Source: Hephaestia sp. MAHUQ-44 (lineage in GTDB: Bacteria > Pseudomonadota > Alphaproteobacteria > Sphingomonadales > Sphingomonadaceae). Taken from it: a stretch of 64,000 nt of DNA. The stretch spans positions 1 through 64,000 of the forward strand of contig NZ_JAMSLX010000008.1 in the NCBI RefSeq assembly GCF_023806085.1, in the 5' to 3' direction. The translations under genes and the position numbers were made by a program. Of the stretch, positions 28,669 to 38,918 are shown in pieces (position 1 is the stretch's first letter; every line of letters begins with the position of its first letter). The notes under the pieces were generated by a model that did not search any database, was not told where the DNA came from, and worked only from the letters and a program-made list of their open reading frames with translations.

Positions 28669-29550
28669 TCAGATCAGCCCGGCATGGTCGAGCGCCGCGT
28701 CCACGGCCTTTCGGCTTGCCTCGCCCGGCCATGTCATCGGCAGGCGCAGCGTCTCGGGAAAGCCGGGACGCACGCGCGTCATCGCGTATTTGACCGGCCC
28801 CGGCGAGGCATCGGTGAACAGCGCATGGTGGAGCGGGTAGAGCGTGTCCTGCAAGGCGAGTGCCCTGGCGTAATCGCCTGTGGCGCACGCCGCCTGGAAA
28901 TCGGCGCACAGCCGCGGCGCGACATTGGCGGTCACCGAGACGCAGCCCTTGCCGCCCATCGCCATGAAGCCCAGAGCGGTATCATCGTTGCCTGAAAGCT
29001 GGCAGAAATCGGCGCCCGCCGCTGCGCGCTGCGCCGAGACGCGGGCGAGCGCGCCGGTGGCGTCCTTGATGCCGACAATCGTGGGAAAGGCGTGCGCGAG
29101 CCGCCCGATCGTCTCGACGGCGATGTCGGTCACGGTGCGGCCGGGGACGTTATAGAGCACGATCGGCAGATCGCAGGCGCCGACCACAGCCTCGAAATGG
29201 CGGAAGATGCCGTCCTGATTGGGGCGGTTGTAATAAGGCGGCACCATCAGCGCGGCATCGGCGCCGGCTTCTTTCGCGGCCTTGATGTTGTCGATCGCGA
29301 CGCGCGTGTCGTTCGAGCCCGCGCCCGCGAGGACGAGCACGCGGCCGTTCGCCTGATCGACGCAGGTGCGTACCACGCGGAAATGCTCGTCCTTGGGCAT
29401 CGTCGCGGCTTCGCCGGTGGTGCCGCACGGGACGAGGGCCGCCGATCCTTCGGCGATCTGCCAGTCGACGAGATCGCGAAACGCTTTCTCCGCGAAGCCG
29501 CCCGATGCGTCGAAAGGGGTGACGAGGGCAGGGATCGAACCGGAGAACAT
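28669..29550 (-). CDS. dapA: 4-hydroxy-tetrahydrodipicolinate synthase
   Basis: A 293-residue TIM-barrel lyase that condenses pyruvate with aspartate semialdehyde in the diaminopimelate/lysine pathway. The Schiff-base lysine is in GIKDATG, the proton-relay tyrosine in VLYNVPGRT, and the pyruvate-binding [10 protein letters not shown] motif is near residue 45. The ATG at 29550 has GAGGAG seven bases before it, and the upstream open frame is not DapA-like. It diverges from the lytic transglycosylase, another wall-linked function. Confidence 0.95.
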   Translation of the reverse strand: MFSGSIPALVTPFDASGGFAEKAFRDLVDWQIAEGSAALVPCGTTGEAATMPKDEHFRVVRTCVDQANGRVLVLAGAGSNDTRVAIDNIKAAKEAGADAALMVPPYYNRPNQDGIFRHFEAVVGACDLPIVLYNVPGRTVTDIAVETIGRLAHAFPTIVGIKDATGALARVSAQRAAAGADFCQLSGNDDTALGFMAMGGKGCVSVTANVAPRLCADFQAACATGDYARALALQDTLYPLHHALFTDASPGPVKYAMTRVRPGFPETLRLPMTWPGEASRKAVDAALDHAGLI

Positions 29551-29643
29551 GGCAACTCCTCGGCGCTGAATCGCTCTTGATTCGGCGTGTTTCAGGTAAA
29601 GATGGGTGGAGACAAATAGGAGCGGATGGCATAGCCTGTCCAC

Positions 29644-31650
29644 ATGGTAGCCGCGTTGAAGATCAGCATGCTCGCCGTCGCCTTGTCGGGTGCGGCGGTT
29701 TCCGCCCAGCTTACGCCCGAACAGATGCGGTGGTACGCCACCCAGCTCAACAGCGTGATGCCGCAATCGGCGCCCGCCAATATCCCGGCGGACCCGCTCG
29801 CCGAGGCGCTGCTGCAGTGGAAGCGTTTCCAGCAATCGGACAATTTCCCGTTTGAAAGCTATGCCGCTTTCCTGACCGCGCACCCTGGCTGGCCGGGCGA
29901 GACCGCGATGCGCCGGGCGGCCGAAAAGGCGATGAACCCCGCCGGCGGCTGGTCGCCCGCCGCGGCGGTCGCCTTCTTCCGGAAATATCCGCCGCTCTCG
30001 AACGCGGGCAAGGTGCGCTTTGCCGAAGCGCTGATGGTGACCGGCGACCGCGCCGGCGCGCTTGCCGCCGCGCGCGACGCCTGGGTGTCGGGGTCGCTCG
30101 CGACGGTCGACGAGGCCAAGGTGATCGGCGGCTTTTCAAGCGCGCTGACGCCCGCCGATCAGGACGCGCGGATGGACATGCTGCTGTGGCAGGGCGCGAC
30201 CGCCGCCGCGCAGCGCCAGATCGCCCTGGTGACGCCTGCCAATCGGCCGCTGTTCGCGGCGCGGCTCGCTTGCCAGACCAAGACGGCCGATGCGGCGATG
30301 CTGGTGGGGCAGCTTTCCGATGAACAGCGCCGCGATCCCGGGCTGATCGCCGATCGGGCGTCGTGGCTGCGCGATACCTCGCAAAGCCCGGCGGCGCGCG
30401 CGCTGCTCGCCCAGCCGCACCGGCTGAGCAAACGGCCGGCGTCGGTGGCGGCATGGTATAAGGTATTGCTGACCAATGCGCGGGCGGCGGCGGCGGACGG
30501 CCAGTATCTGCTGGCCTATCAGATTGCGAGCCAGGTCGACGATGCCTACCCCGACGGGGTCGATCTCGAGGCGCAATCCTATGCCGAAAAGGATCGCTAC
30601 ACCGATCTGGTCTGGCTCGCGGGGCGGGCCGCGTTCGACAAACTCAACCGGCCGCGCGACGCGCAGGCGATGTTCGATCGCTATGCCAAACCCTTCCCCA
30701 CGGCGCATACGCGCTCGAAGGGGCTGTATTGGGCCGGGCGGTCGGCGCAGGCGGCGGGCGATGCCGAGGCCGCGAACGCCTTTTACACGCGCGCCAGTGC
30801 CTTTGGCGATGCCTTTTACGGCCAGCTTGCAGCCGAACGGCTGGGCAAGCCGCTCGCGCCGCCGCAGCGGTTGACCGCGGTGACGGTGCCGATGACCGAC
30901 CGCGCGGCGTTCTACAATCGCGAGGTCGTGCGCGCGGCGCAGTTTCTTGGGCAAGCGGGCGATCACGACGATCAGACCGCGTTCGTGCGCCAGATCGCCG
31001 CCGATGCGGCAACGCTGACCGATCACCGGCTGACCGATGAATTGTCGCGCACGCTGGCTCGCCCCGATCTTGCCGTGATGGTGGGGCGCAACATGCTCGC
31101 CGACGGATCGAACGATTACAATGCGGTGGGCTATCCCAGCGTCAAGCTGCCGGGCGCCCATCAGGACGATTTCACGATGATCCATGCGATCGCGCGGCAG
31201 GAAAGCCAGTTCGATCGCGCCGCGGTGAGCCATGCCGGCGCGCGCGGGCTGATGCAGTTGATGCCGGGCACCGCGCGCGAGGTCGCCAATCGGATCGGGC
31301 TCGATTATCAGCCGTCGTCGCTGACGGTCGATACCGACTACAACATCCAGCTCGGCTCGACCTATTTCAAGCGGATGTACGCCAATTACGGCAGCTATCC
31401 GCTGGCGGTCGCGGCGTACAATGCCGGGCCGGGCAATGTGAACAAATGGCTGGCCGCGAACGGCGATCCGCGCACCGGGGCGGTCGATATGATCGCGTGG
31501 ATCGAAGCGATCCCGTTCACCGAGACGCGCAATTACGTCCAGCGGGTGCTCGAGAATGCGGTGGTCTACGACCTACTCGAGCCCGCCAGGGCGCGGTCGC
31601 GCGGGCCGGCGCGGTTGAGCTGGTACCTCGGCAAGTCGACGCCGGGCTAG
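29644..31650 (+). CDS. Soluble lytic murein transglycosylase (family 1, Slt-like)
   Basis: A 668-residue periplasmic enzyme that cleaves glycan strands to 1,6-anhydro-MurNAc ends. A signal peptide (MVAALKISMLAVALSGAAVSAQ) leads a long alpha-helical superhelix of TPR-like repeats. The C-terminal SLT domain has the catalytic Glu in ARQESQFD, then GARGLMQLMPGTA and AAYNAGPGNV. It is the first of a short same-strand run with the GreA/GreB gene, 6 bases after its stop. The other lytic transglycosylase at 46815-48599 has the same layout. Confidence 0.93.
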   Translation: MVAALKISMLAVALSGAAVSAQLTPEQMRWYATQLNSVMPQSAPANIPADPLAEALLQWKRFQQSDNFPFESYAAFLTAHPGWPGETAMRRAAEKAMNPAGGWSPAAAVAFFRKYPPLSNAGKVRFAEALMVTGDRAGALAAARDAWVSGSLATVDEAKVIGGFSSALTPADQDARMDMLLWQGATAAAQRQIALVTPANRPLFAARLACQTKTADAAMLVGQLSDEQRRDPGLIADRASWLRDTSQSPAARALLAQPHRLSKRPASVAAWYKVLLTNARAAAADGQYLLAYQIASQVDDAYPDGVDLEAQSYAEKDRYTDLVWLAGRAAFDKLNRPRDAQAMFDRYAKPFPTAHTRSKGLYWAGRSAQAAGDAEAANAFYTRASAFGDAFYGQLAAERLGKPLAPPQRLTAVTVPMTDRAAFYNREVVRAAQFLGQAGDHDDQTAFVRQIAADAATLTDHRLTDELSRTLARPDLAVMVGRNMLADGSNDYNAVGYPSVKLPGAHQDDFTMIHAIARQESQFDRAAVSHAGARGLMQLMPGTAREVANRIGLDYQPSSLTVDTDYNIQLGSTYFKRMYANYGSYPLAVAAYNAGPGNVNKWLAANGDPRTGAVDMIAWIEAIPFTETRNYVQRVLENAVVYDLLEPARARSRGPARLSWYLGKSTPG

Positions 31651-31656
31651 GGCGGG

Positions 31657-32142
31657 ATGACGGACCGCCCCAATTACATGACGCCTGCCGGTTTTTCAGC
31701 ACTGCGGGCCGAATATGATGCGCTGTTCGGGACCGAACGACCGCAACTCGTCGAGACGATTTCGTGGGCGGCGGGCAATGGCGATCGTTCCGAGAATGGC
31801 GATTATATCTACGGCCGCAAGCGGTTGCGCGAGATCGATCGGCGGCTGAGCTGGCTCGCCCGGCGGATGAAGGCGGCCAAGGTGGTCGATCCCGCGCGGC
31901 AACCCGACAAGGCGCGGGTGTTCTTCGGCGCCACCGTCACGATCGCCGACGAGGATGACAACCATCGTACGCTGACGCTGATCGGTGACGACGAGGCGGA
32001 TGCCGGGGCCGGACGGGTCGGCTGGAACGCGCCAATCGCGCGGGCGCTGCGCGGGGCGGCGGTGGGCGATGTCCGCCGGGTGACGCTGCCCGCGGGCGAG
32101 CGCGACTATGAAGTGATGGCGATTACCTATCCGAACGATTGA
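31657..32142 (+). CDS. greB: GreA/GreB-family transcription elongation factor (GreB-like)
   Basis: A 161-residue Gre factor that enters the RNA polymerase secondary channel and stimulates cleavage of backtracked RNA. The N-terminal coiled coil has the acidic tip GDRSENGDYIYG, whose Asp and Glu hold the catalytic metal, and GKKRLREI-like basic residues typical of GreB. The C-terminal FKBP-like domain begins near VFFGATVTI. It lies 6 bases after the transglycosylase and 9 bases before the NYN gene, so the three are probably one transcript. Confidence 0.9.
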   Translation: MTDRPNYMTPAGFSALRAEYDALFGTERPQLVETISWAAGNGDRSENGDYIYGRKRLREIDRRLSWLARRMKAAKVVDPARQPDKARVFFGATVTIADEDDNHRTLTLIGDDEADAGAGRVGWNAPIARALRGAAVGDVRRVTLPAGERDYEVMAITYPND

Positions 32143-32151
32143 GGACATGCG

Positions 32152-32898
32152 ATGGCGAACGACACCAAGGCCGGCAATATCGCGCTGCTGATCGATGCCG
32201 ATAACGCCTCACCCCATGCGCTCGACCCGGTGCTGACGGTGCTCGCCGAACTCGGCACGGTGAACATCCGCCGCGTTTACGGCAATTGGCGCAAGCAGGC
32301 GCTCAAGACCTGGGCCGATCTGACGCTCAAGCACGGGATCGAGCCGCACCAGCAGTTCGATCTGACCAAGGGCAAGAACGCGACCGACATGAAGATGACG
32401 ATCGACGCGATGGATTTGCTCTACACGCGGCGCGTCGACGGCTTCGGGATCATGTCGTCGGACAGCGATTTCATGCCGATCGCGATGCGCATCCGGCAGG
32501 ACGGGCTGCCGGTTTACGGCTTCGGCACGAGCAAGACGCCCGAGGCGTTCAAACAGGCGTGCACGCGTTTCATCGATGTCGCCGCGCTCGGCAAGGCGGG
32601 GGAGGGCGCTGCCGCGGCCGAATCCGTGCCCGCCACGGCGCGCGAGAACGAACCGCGCGGCAAGCACGAACCGATCGGGCCCGATCTCGTCAAGCTGCTG
32701 ATCGATGCCTATAACGCGGCGAAGCGTGACGAGCGCGGATACGTCAGCCTGACCGATCTCGGCCGCCGGGCGGGCAACCGATCGAGCTTCGATGCCCGCA
32801 GCTATGGTTTTTCGCGGCTTTCGGAACTGATCGAGGCGGTGCCCAATTTCCAGGCCGAACGGCGCGATGGTCAAACCTTCGTGAAACGGGTACGCTAA
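32152..32898 (+). CDS. NYN-domain putative RNase with C-terminal LOTUS/OST-HTH domain
   Basis: A 248-residue protein of the LabA/DUF88 class. The NYN (PIN-like) domain spans about residues 8-145, with acidic residues in LLIDADN (Asp15, Asp17), KNATDMKMTIDAMDL and SSDSDFMPIA arranged as in a metal-dependent nuclease. After a low-complexity linker, residues about 175-248 match the OST-HTH/LOTUS fold (LLIDAYNAAKRDERGYVSLT), which binds RNA, often G-rich. Together they suggest an RNA-directed nuclease, though no substrate is known. It is tightly linked to the Gre-factor gene. Confidence 0.88.
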   Translation: MANDTKAGNIALLIDADNASPHALDPVLTVLAELGTVNIRRVYGNWRKQALKTWADLTLKHGIEPHQQFDLTKGKNATDMKMTIDAMDLLYTRRVDGFGIMSSDSDFMPIAMRIRQDGLPVYGFGTSKTPEAFKQACTRFIDVAALGKAGEGAAAAESVPATARENEPRGKHEPIGPDLVKLLIDAYNAAKRDERGYVSLTDLGRRAGNRSSFDARSYGFSRLSELIEAVPNFQAERRDGQTFVKRVR

Positions 32899-32917
32899 AC
32901 GCTCCGTAACGGTCCGT

Positions 32918-32942
32918 CGCCGTCAGGGCTCGCCTGACGGCG
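32918..32942 (+). terminator. Hairpin after the NYN gene
   Basis: A perfect 10-bp stem CGCCGTCAGG/CCTGACGGCG with a 5-base loop begins 20 bases after the NYN stop. No T-run follows, so it may be a weak or factor-assisted terminator. Confidence 0.5.
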
Positions 32943-33057
32943 GAAGCGGCTTAAATCACGATGAACGGAGCATCTGTCGTCTGCCGCGCTTTGGCCAGCC
33001 CGCTAGGGTCTGCTCGCCGGGCGGGTCGCCGGCCGTGGTTCGTGGAACAGAGAGTAA

Positions 33058-33336
33058 ATGACGGTAACACAGCGTATCCTAGTAACAGGTCGCGTCCAGG
33101 GCGTCGGCTATCGGAACTGGACGATGGGCGCGGCGCGCGATCTCAAGTTGCGCGGCTGGGTTCGGAACCTCAACGGCAGCGATGTCGAAATCCTCGCGAC
33201 CGGCGACGAGGAAGCGATCGCGGTATTGGTCGAGGCGTGCCATCAGGGCCCGCGGCTGGCGCAGGTCGACCGCGTCGATGTCCAACCCGCCGAGGATACC
33301 GGCTGGAAGGGTTTCACCAAGCGTTTCGGCGGCTGA
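33058..33336 (+). CDS. acyP: Acylphosphatase
   Basis: A 92-residue acylphosphatase, which hydrolyses acyl phosphates such as carbamoyl or 1,3-bisphosphoglycerate. The signature GRVQGVGYRNW near residues 11-21 binds phosphate with its Arg, and the catalytic Asn is in GWVRNLNGSDVEI. The C-terminal QVDRVDVQPAE strand completes the fold, and the length is that of the family. It converges on ettA, with the composite palindromic element between them. Confidence 0.95.
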   Translation: MTVTQRILVTGRVQGVGYRNWTMGAARDLKLRGWVRNLNGSDVEILATGDEEAIAVLVEACHQGPRLAQVDRVDVQPAEDTGWKGFTKRFGG

Positions 33337-33381
33337 GCGGCGCGGGGCGGCCGGAACCGCCCCGCGCGAACGATCAGAGCT

Positions 33382-33475
33382 GATCCGGTTCTAATTGAAC
33401 CGGATCGTCCCTAGATTATCTTTTGTTTGCCGTGATTTCCGAGTCGCCAGATGATTCCATCTGGCTTGAAATCAC
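33382..33475. repeat. Composite double-palindrome element at the acyP/ettA junction
   Basis: The first part is a perfect 10-bp hairpin GATCCGGTTC-TAATT-GAACCGGATC (33382-33406). After a 25-base A/T-richer linker comes a two-step hairpin: outer GTGATTTC/GAAATCAC (33432-33439 and 33468-33475) and inner GCCAGATG/CATCTGGC (33446-33453 and 33458-33465). It ends one base before the ettA stop. It may act as a two-way terminator for the convergent genes. The sequence style recalls a dispersed alphaproteobacterial repeat. Confidence 0.8.
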
Positions 33476-33476
33476 T

Positions 33477-35156
<1,680 letters not shown>

Positions 35157-35261
35157 GGCCGGGGAAACCTCGTTGCGTGTTCTGATGCGGGAAAGTTGCC
35201 GCGCACATAGCGATTGGCAGGTGCGTTGGCAAACGCGCGGACGTTTGTTACGCCTGCAACG

Positions 35262-36659
35262 ATGATGAAAATCGCCTTGTCCGCGATCGCCGCCGTGATC
35301 GCTTCGCCCGCCGCCGCGCAGACGCTGCCAGCCGGCCAGATCACACCGGTAGCCGCTGACGTCGCGGCGTTGCGCGACGCGGCGCTCAAGGATGACATCG
35401 CGTGGGATATCGTCGAGGGGCTGACGACCGAAATCGGGCCCCGCCTTGCAGGCACCGAGGCCGAGGCGCGTGCCCGCGCGTGGGGCGCCGCCAAGCTCAA
35501 GGCGCTGGGTTTTCAGAATGTCCGCATCGAAACCTATCAGATGCCGGTCTGGGTGCGCGGCGAGGAGCGCGCGGAGGTCGTGTCGCCCTTTCCGCAGCCC
35601 TTGCGGCTGACCGCCCTGGGCAATTCGGGGGCGACGCCCGCGACAGGCCTGACCGCGCCGATCGTGTATTTCCCGACCTTCGGCGATCTCGTCCGTGCGC
35701 CCGAAGGCAGCCTCAAGGGCAAGATCGCCTTTGTCTCGCACGCGATGGCGGCGACCCAGGATGGCAGCAGTTACGGCGCGTACGGCGTGGCCCGCTTCGT
35801 GGGGCCGGGAATCGCGGCGAAAAAGGGCGCCGCGGCGATCGTGATACGCTCGATCGGCACCGATCGTGGGCGCGGACCGCACGCCGGGACGACCAATTTC
35901 CCCGATGGCGTCACGCCGATTCCGGCCGCCGCATTATCGGTGGCCGATGCGGAAAATCTCGAGCGGATCGTCAAGCGGGGCAAACCTGTCACGCTCAAGC
36001 TGGTGCTGACACCGCGCCAGACCGGCAACCATGAATCGGGCAATGTGGTCGCCGAGGTTCCGGGCAGCGATCCCGATGCGGGGATCGTGCTGATCGGCGG
36101 GCATCTCGATAGCTGGGATCTCGGCACGGGGGCGATCGACGACGCCGCCGGGGTCGCGATCACGGCTGCCGCGGCCAAACGGATCATGGCCGCGGGCCAG
36201 CCGCGGCGTACCATCCGGGTGGTCTGGTTCGGTGCGGAAGAAGTCGGCGGGTTCGGCGGCGAGGCCTATGCCAAAGCGCATGGCGACGAACGCCATGCGA
36301 TTGCCGCCGAATCCGATTTCGGCGCCGATCGGGTCTGGCGGTTCGAGACCAATCTGCCGGCTAGCGCGGCGACTGTCGCGGACCGGCTTCAGACGGCGCT
36401 CGCACCGCTCGGCATCGTGCGCGGAACGGGGGTTGGCGGCGACGGCGCCGATGTCGAACCGATGATGGCCAGGGGAGTGGCGGCGATCGACCTCAATCAA
36501 TCGGGGTTGCGCTATTTCGACTGGCACCACACGCCCGAAGATACGCTCGATCGGGTCGATCCCGAACAGCTTCGCCAGAACGTCGCGGCATGGACGGCGA
36601 TGCTTGCGGTGGTGGCCAATGCGCCTGAGGAAATCGGGGCCGTAACCCCGCGCAAATGA
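35262..36659 (+). CDS. Secreted M28-family metallopeptidase
   Basis: A 465-residue periplasmic aminopeptidase/carboxypeptidase of family M28. A signal peptide ends near ASPAAAQ (about residue 21), and a PA-type insert lies in the middle. The zinc and catalytic residues are seen as GGHLDSWDLGTGAIDDAAG (His and Asp), VWFGAEEVG (catalytic Glu and ligand), AAESDFGAD, and the late WHHTPEDTLD (His). Two ATGs in tandem at 35262 and 35265 are possible starts. It diverges from ettA across about 105 bases. Confidence 0.9.
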   Translation: MMKIALSAIAAVIASPAAAQTLPAGQITPVAADVAALRDAALKDDIAWDIVEGLTTEIGPRLAGTEAEARARAWGAAKLKALGFQNVRIETYQMPVWVRGEERAEVVSPFPQPLRLTALGNSGATPATGLTAPIVYFPTFGDLVRAPEGSLKGKIAFVSHAMAATQDGSSYGAYGVARFVGPGIAAKKGAAAIVIRSIGTDRGRGPHAGTTNFPDGVTPIPAAALSVADAENLERIVKRGKPVTLKLVLTPRQTGNHESGNVVAEVPGSDPDAGIVLIGGHLDSWDLGTGAIDDAAGVAITAAAAKRIMAAGQPRRTIRVVWFGAEEVGGFGGEAYAKAHGDERHAIAAESDFGADRVWRFETNLPASAATVADRLQTALAPLGIVRGTGVGGDGADVEPMMARGVAAIDLNQSGLRYFDWHHTPEDTLDRVDPEQLRQNVAAWTAMLAVVANAPEEIGAVTPRK

Positions 36660-36791
36660 GGCAGACCGATGGCCGAAACATTACGCTGAGATGAATTTGC
36701 GATTGACGGGAGGGTGAAGAGCGCTATTTGCGGTCCCCTCGCGACGGCACGGGCCGGATGCGAAACGTTATTTTTTCTTGGGAGCATTCGG

Positions 36792-37058
36792 ATGAAGAAG
36801 ATTGCCTTTGTCGTCGCTGCCGCCGGCCTGATGACCGTGGCCGCGTGCAACAGCAACCCGGCCGCGGACGCGGTTGAGAACAACGCGGACGTCGTCGCCG
36901 ACAACCTCGAAGCATCGGCCGACAACCTCGAAGCCGCTGCCGGTGATACCGCGAACGCCGTGGTTGCCGACACGCTCGAGAACGCTGCCGACAACGCCAA
37001 TGCGGCCGCGGACAACGTTCGCGACGCTGCGGATGCGGCTGCCGCCAACGTCCAGTAA
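36792..37058 (+). CDS. Small alanine-rich repeat lipoprotein
   Basis: An 88-residue protein with a lipoprotein signal (lipobox TVAAC, lipidated Cys19). The mature part is almost entirely Ala, Asn, Asp, Glu and Val in 7-residue repeats, for example ADNLEAS followed by ADNLEAA and later AADNANA and AADNVRD. It should form an acidic amphipathic helix or coiled coil. No enzyme domain is present. It resembles small envelope lipoproteins and LEA-like helical proteins. The ATG at 36792 has GGAGC upstream, and a good terminator follows, so it is monocistronic and probably well expressed. Confidence 0.8.
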   Translation: MKKIAFVVAAAGLMTVAACNSNPAADAVENNADVVADNLEASADNLEAAAGDTANAVVADTLENAADNANAAADNVRDAADAAAANVQ

Positions 37059-37096
37059 GCTTTTCGGGCTTCGGCCCGGAAGTTGATGGAAAAAGA

Positions 37097-37125
37097 GGGT
37101 GCCCCTTCGTGGGGCGCCCTTTTTT
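37097..37125 (+). terminator. Intrinsic terminator of the repeat lipoprotein gene
   Basis: A 9-bp stem GGGTGCCCC/GGGGCGCCC (one G-T wobble) with a 5-base loop is followed by TTTTTT. A smaller hairpin, TTCGGGC-TTCG-GCCCGGAA, precedes it at about 37064-37082. Confidence 0.9.
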
Positions 37126-37330
37126 ATTGCTTCTGCCACGGCGCCGCAAACGCATCTTCGCCTCGATAGGACGCAACCGGAGCCGTACGATGCGGCGGCG
37201 ATGGTGAGATCACGATAGGGTGAGCGTTATGGCCGGCCCGGTGCACCTGCTTGCAGAAGCGTTGGCGCTGCCCGTTCGATCGGGGCGCCGCCGCGACCGC
37301 CGCTGTAATGGCGTGGAATTGCCAGCATAA

Positions 37331-37407
37331 TGGTCGGGAAGAGAGGATTCGAACCTCCGGCCCCTGCCTCCCGAAGGCAGTGCTCTACCAGGCTGAGCTA
37401 CTCCCCG
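37331..37407 (-). tRNA. tRNA-Pro (anticodon CGG)
   Basis: Read on the minus strand, a 77-base tRNA starts CGGGGAGTAGCTCAG and ends with encoded CCA. The anticodon stem CTGCC/GGCAG holds loop TTCGGGA with anticodon CGG, and the T arm has GGTTCGAATCC. Confidence 0.97.
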
Positions 37408-37507
37408 ACGGAGTATACACGCACGCTCCAGAACGGGGCGGGTGGATCGGCTGGACGCGCCTATACCGAGGACCAGGCAGGCGCGCAAGCGGGTTGGTGG
37501 CGCAATT

Positions 37508-38809
37508 TCATCCGGCGCCGCGCGCGCCCAGAAGGGCGTCGATGCTGGTGAACTTTTCGCGCGGCGCACCGTCGCGGGCACGCTCGATTTCGGCCTGCTC
37601 GATCCGCTGCCAATCGCGGAAGGTGACCAGATCGACCCCACGTTCGGCGAGCAGCGCATCGAGCCCCGTGCGGCCTTGCTTGCCGCCGTCATCGGGCAGG
37701 TCGTTGGCGAGATGCTCGGCGAGCGCATAGCCATCGGGCCGGTTGGTGCCGATCGTTCCCGATGGCCCACGCCGGGCCCAGCCGACCGCATAGAGCCCCG
37801 GTGCGATCCGACCATCCTGATTGGCGAAGCGGCCGAGCGCGGCATCGTAGGGAACGCCGTCGATCGGCGGGGTGCGATAGCCGATGCAACTCACCACCAG
37901 CCCGGCGGGCACGGCATAGGTTTCGCCGGTGCCCACCGCATTGCCGTCGGAATCGATCCGGGTGCGCTCGACGATGATGCGTTCGACTTTGGCATCGCCT
38001 TCGAAGCGCACCGGCCGGGCGAAGAAATCGAACACGATGCCGATCGGCTTGTCCTGCGGATCGGCGGCGAAGCCGCGCAGCAGCGCAACCGACTTGCGCT
38101 GGCCGGGTTCGAGCAGCGCGTCGTTGAAGGCAGGCGGGAAGTCGGCGGGGTCGACGCGCGGGCTCGCGCGTTCCAGATGGCCAAGCTCGCCCAGTTCCTT
38201 GGGAGTCATCGCGATCTGGTGCGGGCCGCGCCGGCCCAGAATCGTGATCGTGCCGATCGTATGCCGGTCGAGCTGATCGAGCGCATAGGCGACGATGTCG
38301 GAGCCCTCGAACTCGGCTCTGGTCTTGGCGAGGATGCGTGCGACGTCGAGCGCGACGTTGCCGTTGCCGATCACCGCCACCCCCGGCCCGTCGAGTGGGG
38401 GAGCCAGATCGGCGAAATCGGGATGGCCGTTATACCAGCCGACGAACGCGGCCGAGCCGATGACTCCGGGCAGATCCGCGCCTGGAATGTCAGGGGGGCG
38501 ATCCGATGGCGCCCCGGTTGCCAGCACGACCGCATCGTAGAGCGTGTGGAGTTCGTCGATCGTCACGTCCTTGCCGACGGTGACGTTGCCGACGAAGCGG
38601 ACATTGTCGGTCAGCGCGACGCTTTCGTAGCGCCGCGATACGCCCTTGATCGATTGGTGATCGGGGGCGACCCCGGATCGAATCAAGCCGAAAGGCACCG
38701 GCAGGCGATCGATGATGTCGACGCGGACGCCGTCGCCGAAGGTCTTCTGGCAGGCCTCTGCGGTGTAATAGCCCGCCGGCCCCGATCCGATCACCGCGAC
38801 GTGACGCAT
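37508..38809 (-). CDS. FAD-dependent ferredoxin/adrenodoxin-type NADP reductase
   Basis: A 433-residue flavoprotein of the adrenodoxin reductase / FprA family, which moves electrons between NADPH and a ferredoxin. The FAD motif VIGSGPAGYYTAEAC is at residues 4-18, the NADP motif VIGNGNVALDVARIL in the middle, and the C-terminal FAD loop contains YAVGWARRGPSGTIGTN. The ATG at 38809 follows GGGGAGG and starts directly at the FAD motif, so the 47 upstream codons are excluded. Its ferredoxin and P450 partners are not in the window. Confidence 0.93.
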   Translation of the reverse strand: MRHVAVIGSGPAGYYTAEACQKTFGDGVRVDIIDRLPVPFGLIRSGVAPDHQSIKGVSRRYESVALTDNVRFVGNVTVGKDVTIDELHTLYDAVVLATGAPSDRPPDIPGADLPGVIGSAAFVGWYNGHPDFADLAPPLDGPGVAVIGNGNVALDVARILAKTRAEFEGSDIVAYALDQLDRHTIGTITILGRRGPHQIAMTPKELGELGHLERASPRVDPADFPPAFNDALLEPGQRKSVALLRGFAADPQDKPIGIVFDFFARPVRFEGDAKVERIIVERTRIDSDGNAVGTGETYAVPAGLVVSCIGYRTPPIDGVPYDAALGRFANQDGRIAPGLYAVGWARRGPSGTIGTNRPDGYALAEHLANDLPDDGGKQGRTGLDALLAERGVDLVTFRDWQRIEQAEIERARDGAPREKFTSIDALLGARGAG

Positions 38810-38918
38810 ATTGCAGCCTCCCCTCGTTGGACCACACAGGTCTATCGGGCTCGGCGATGCGTGGGAAGGGCGTCGTGCCGGGCGGCGGCGTATCGACTGC
38901 CGCCCGGCGTAACGTGCG

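Noticed and set aside
37330..37551. 73-codon frame beginning MVGKRGFEPPAPA
   Set aside because: This is the well-known false peptide made by reading across a tRNA gene, here tRNA-Pro.
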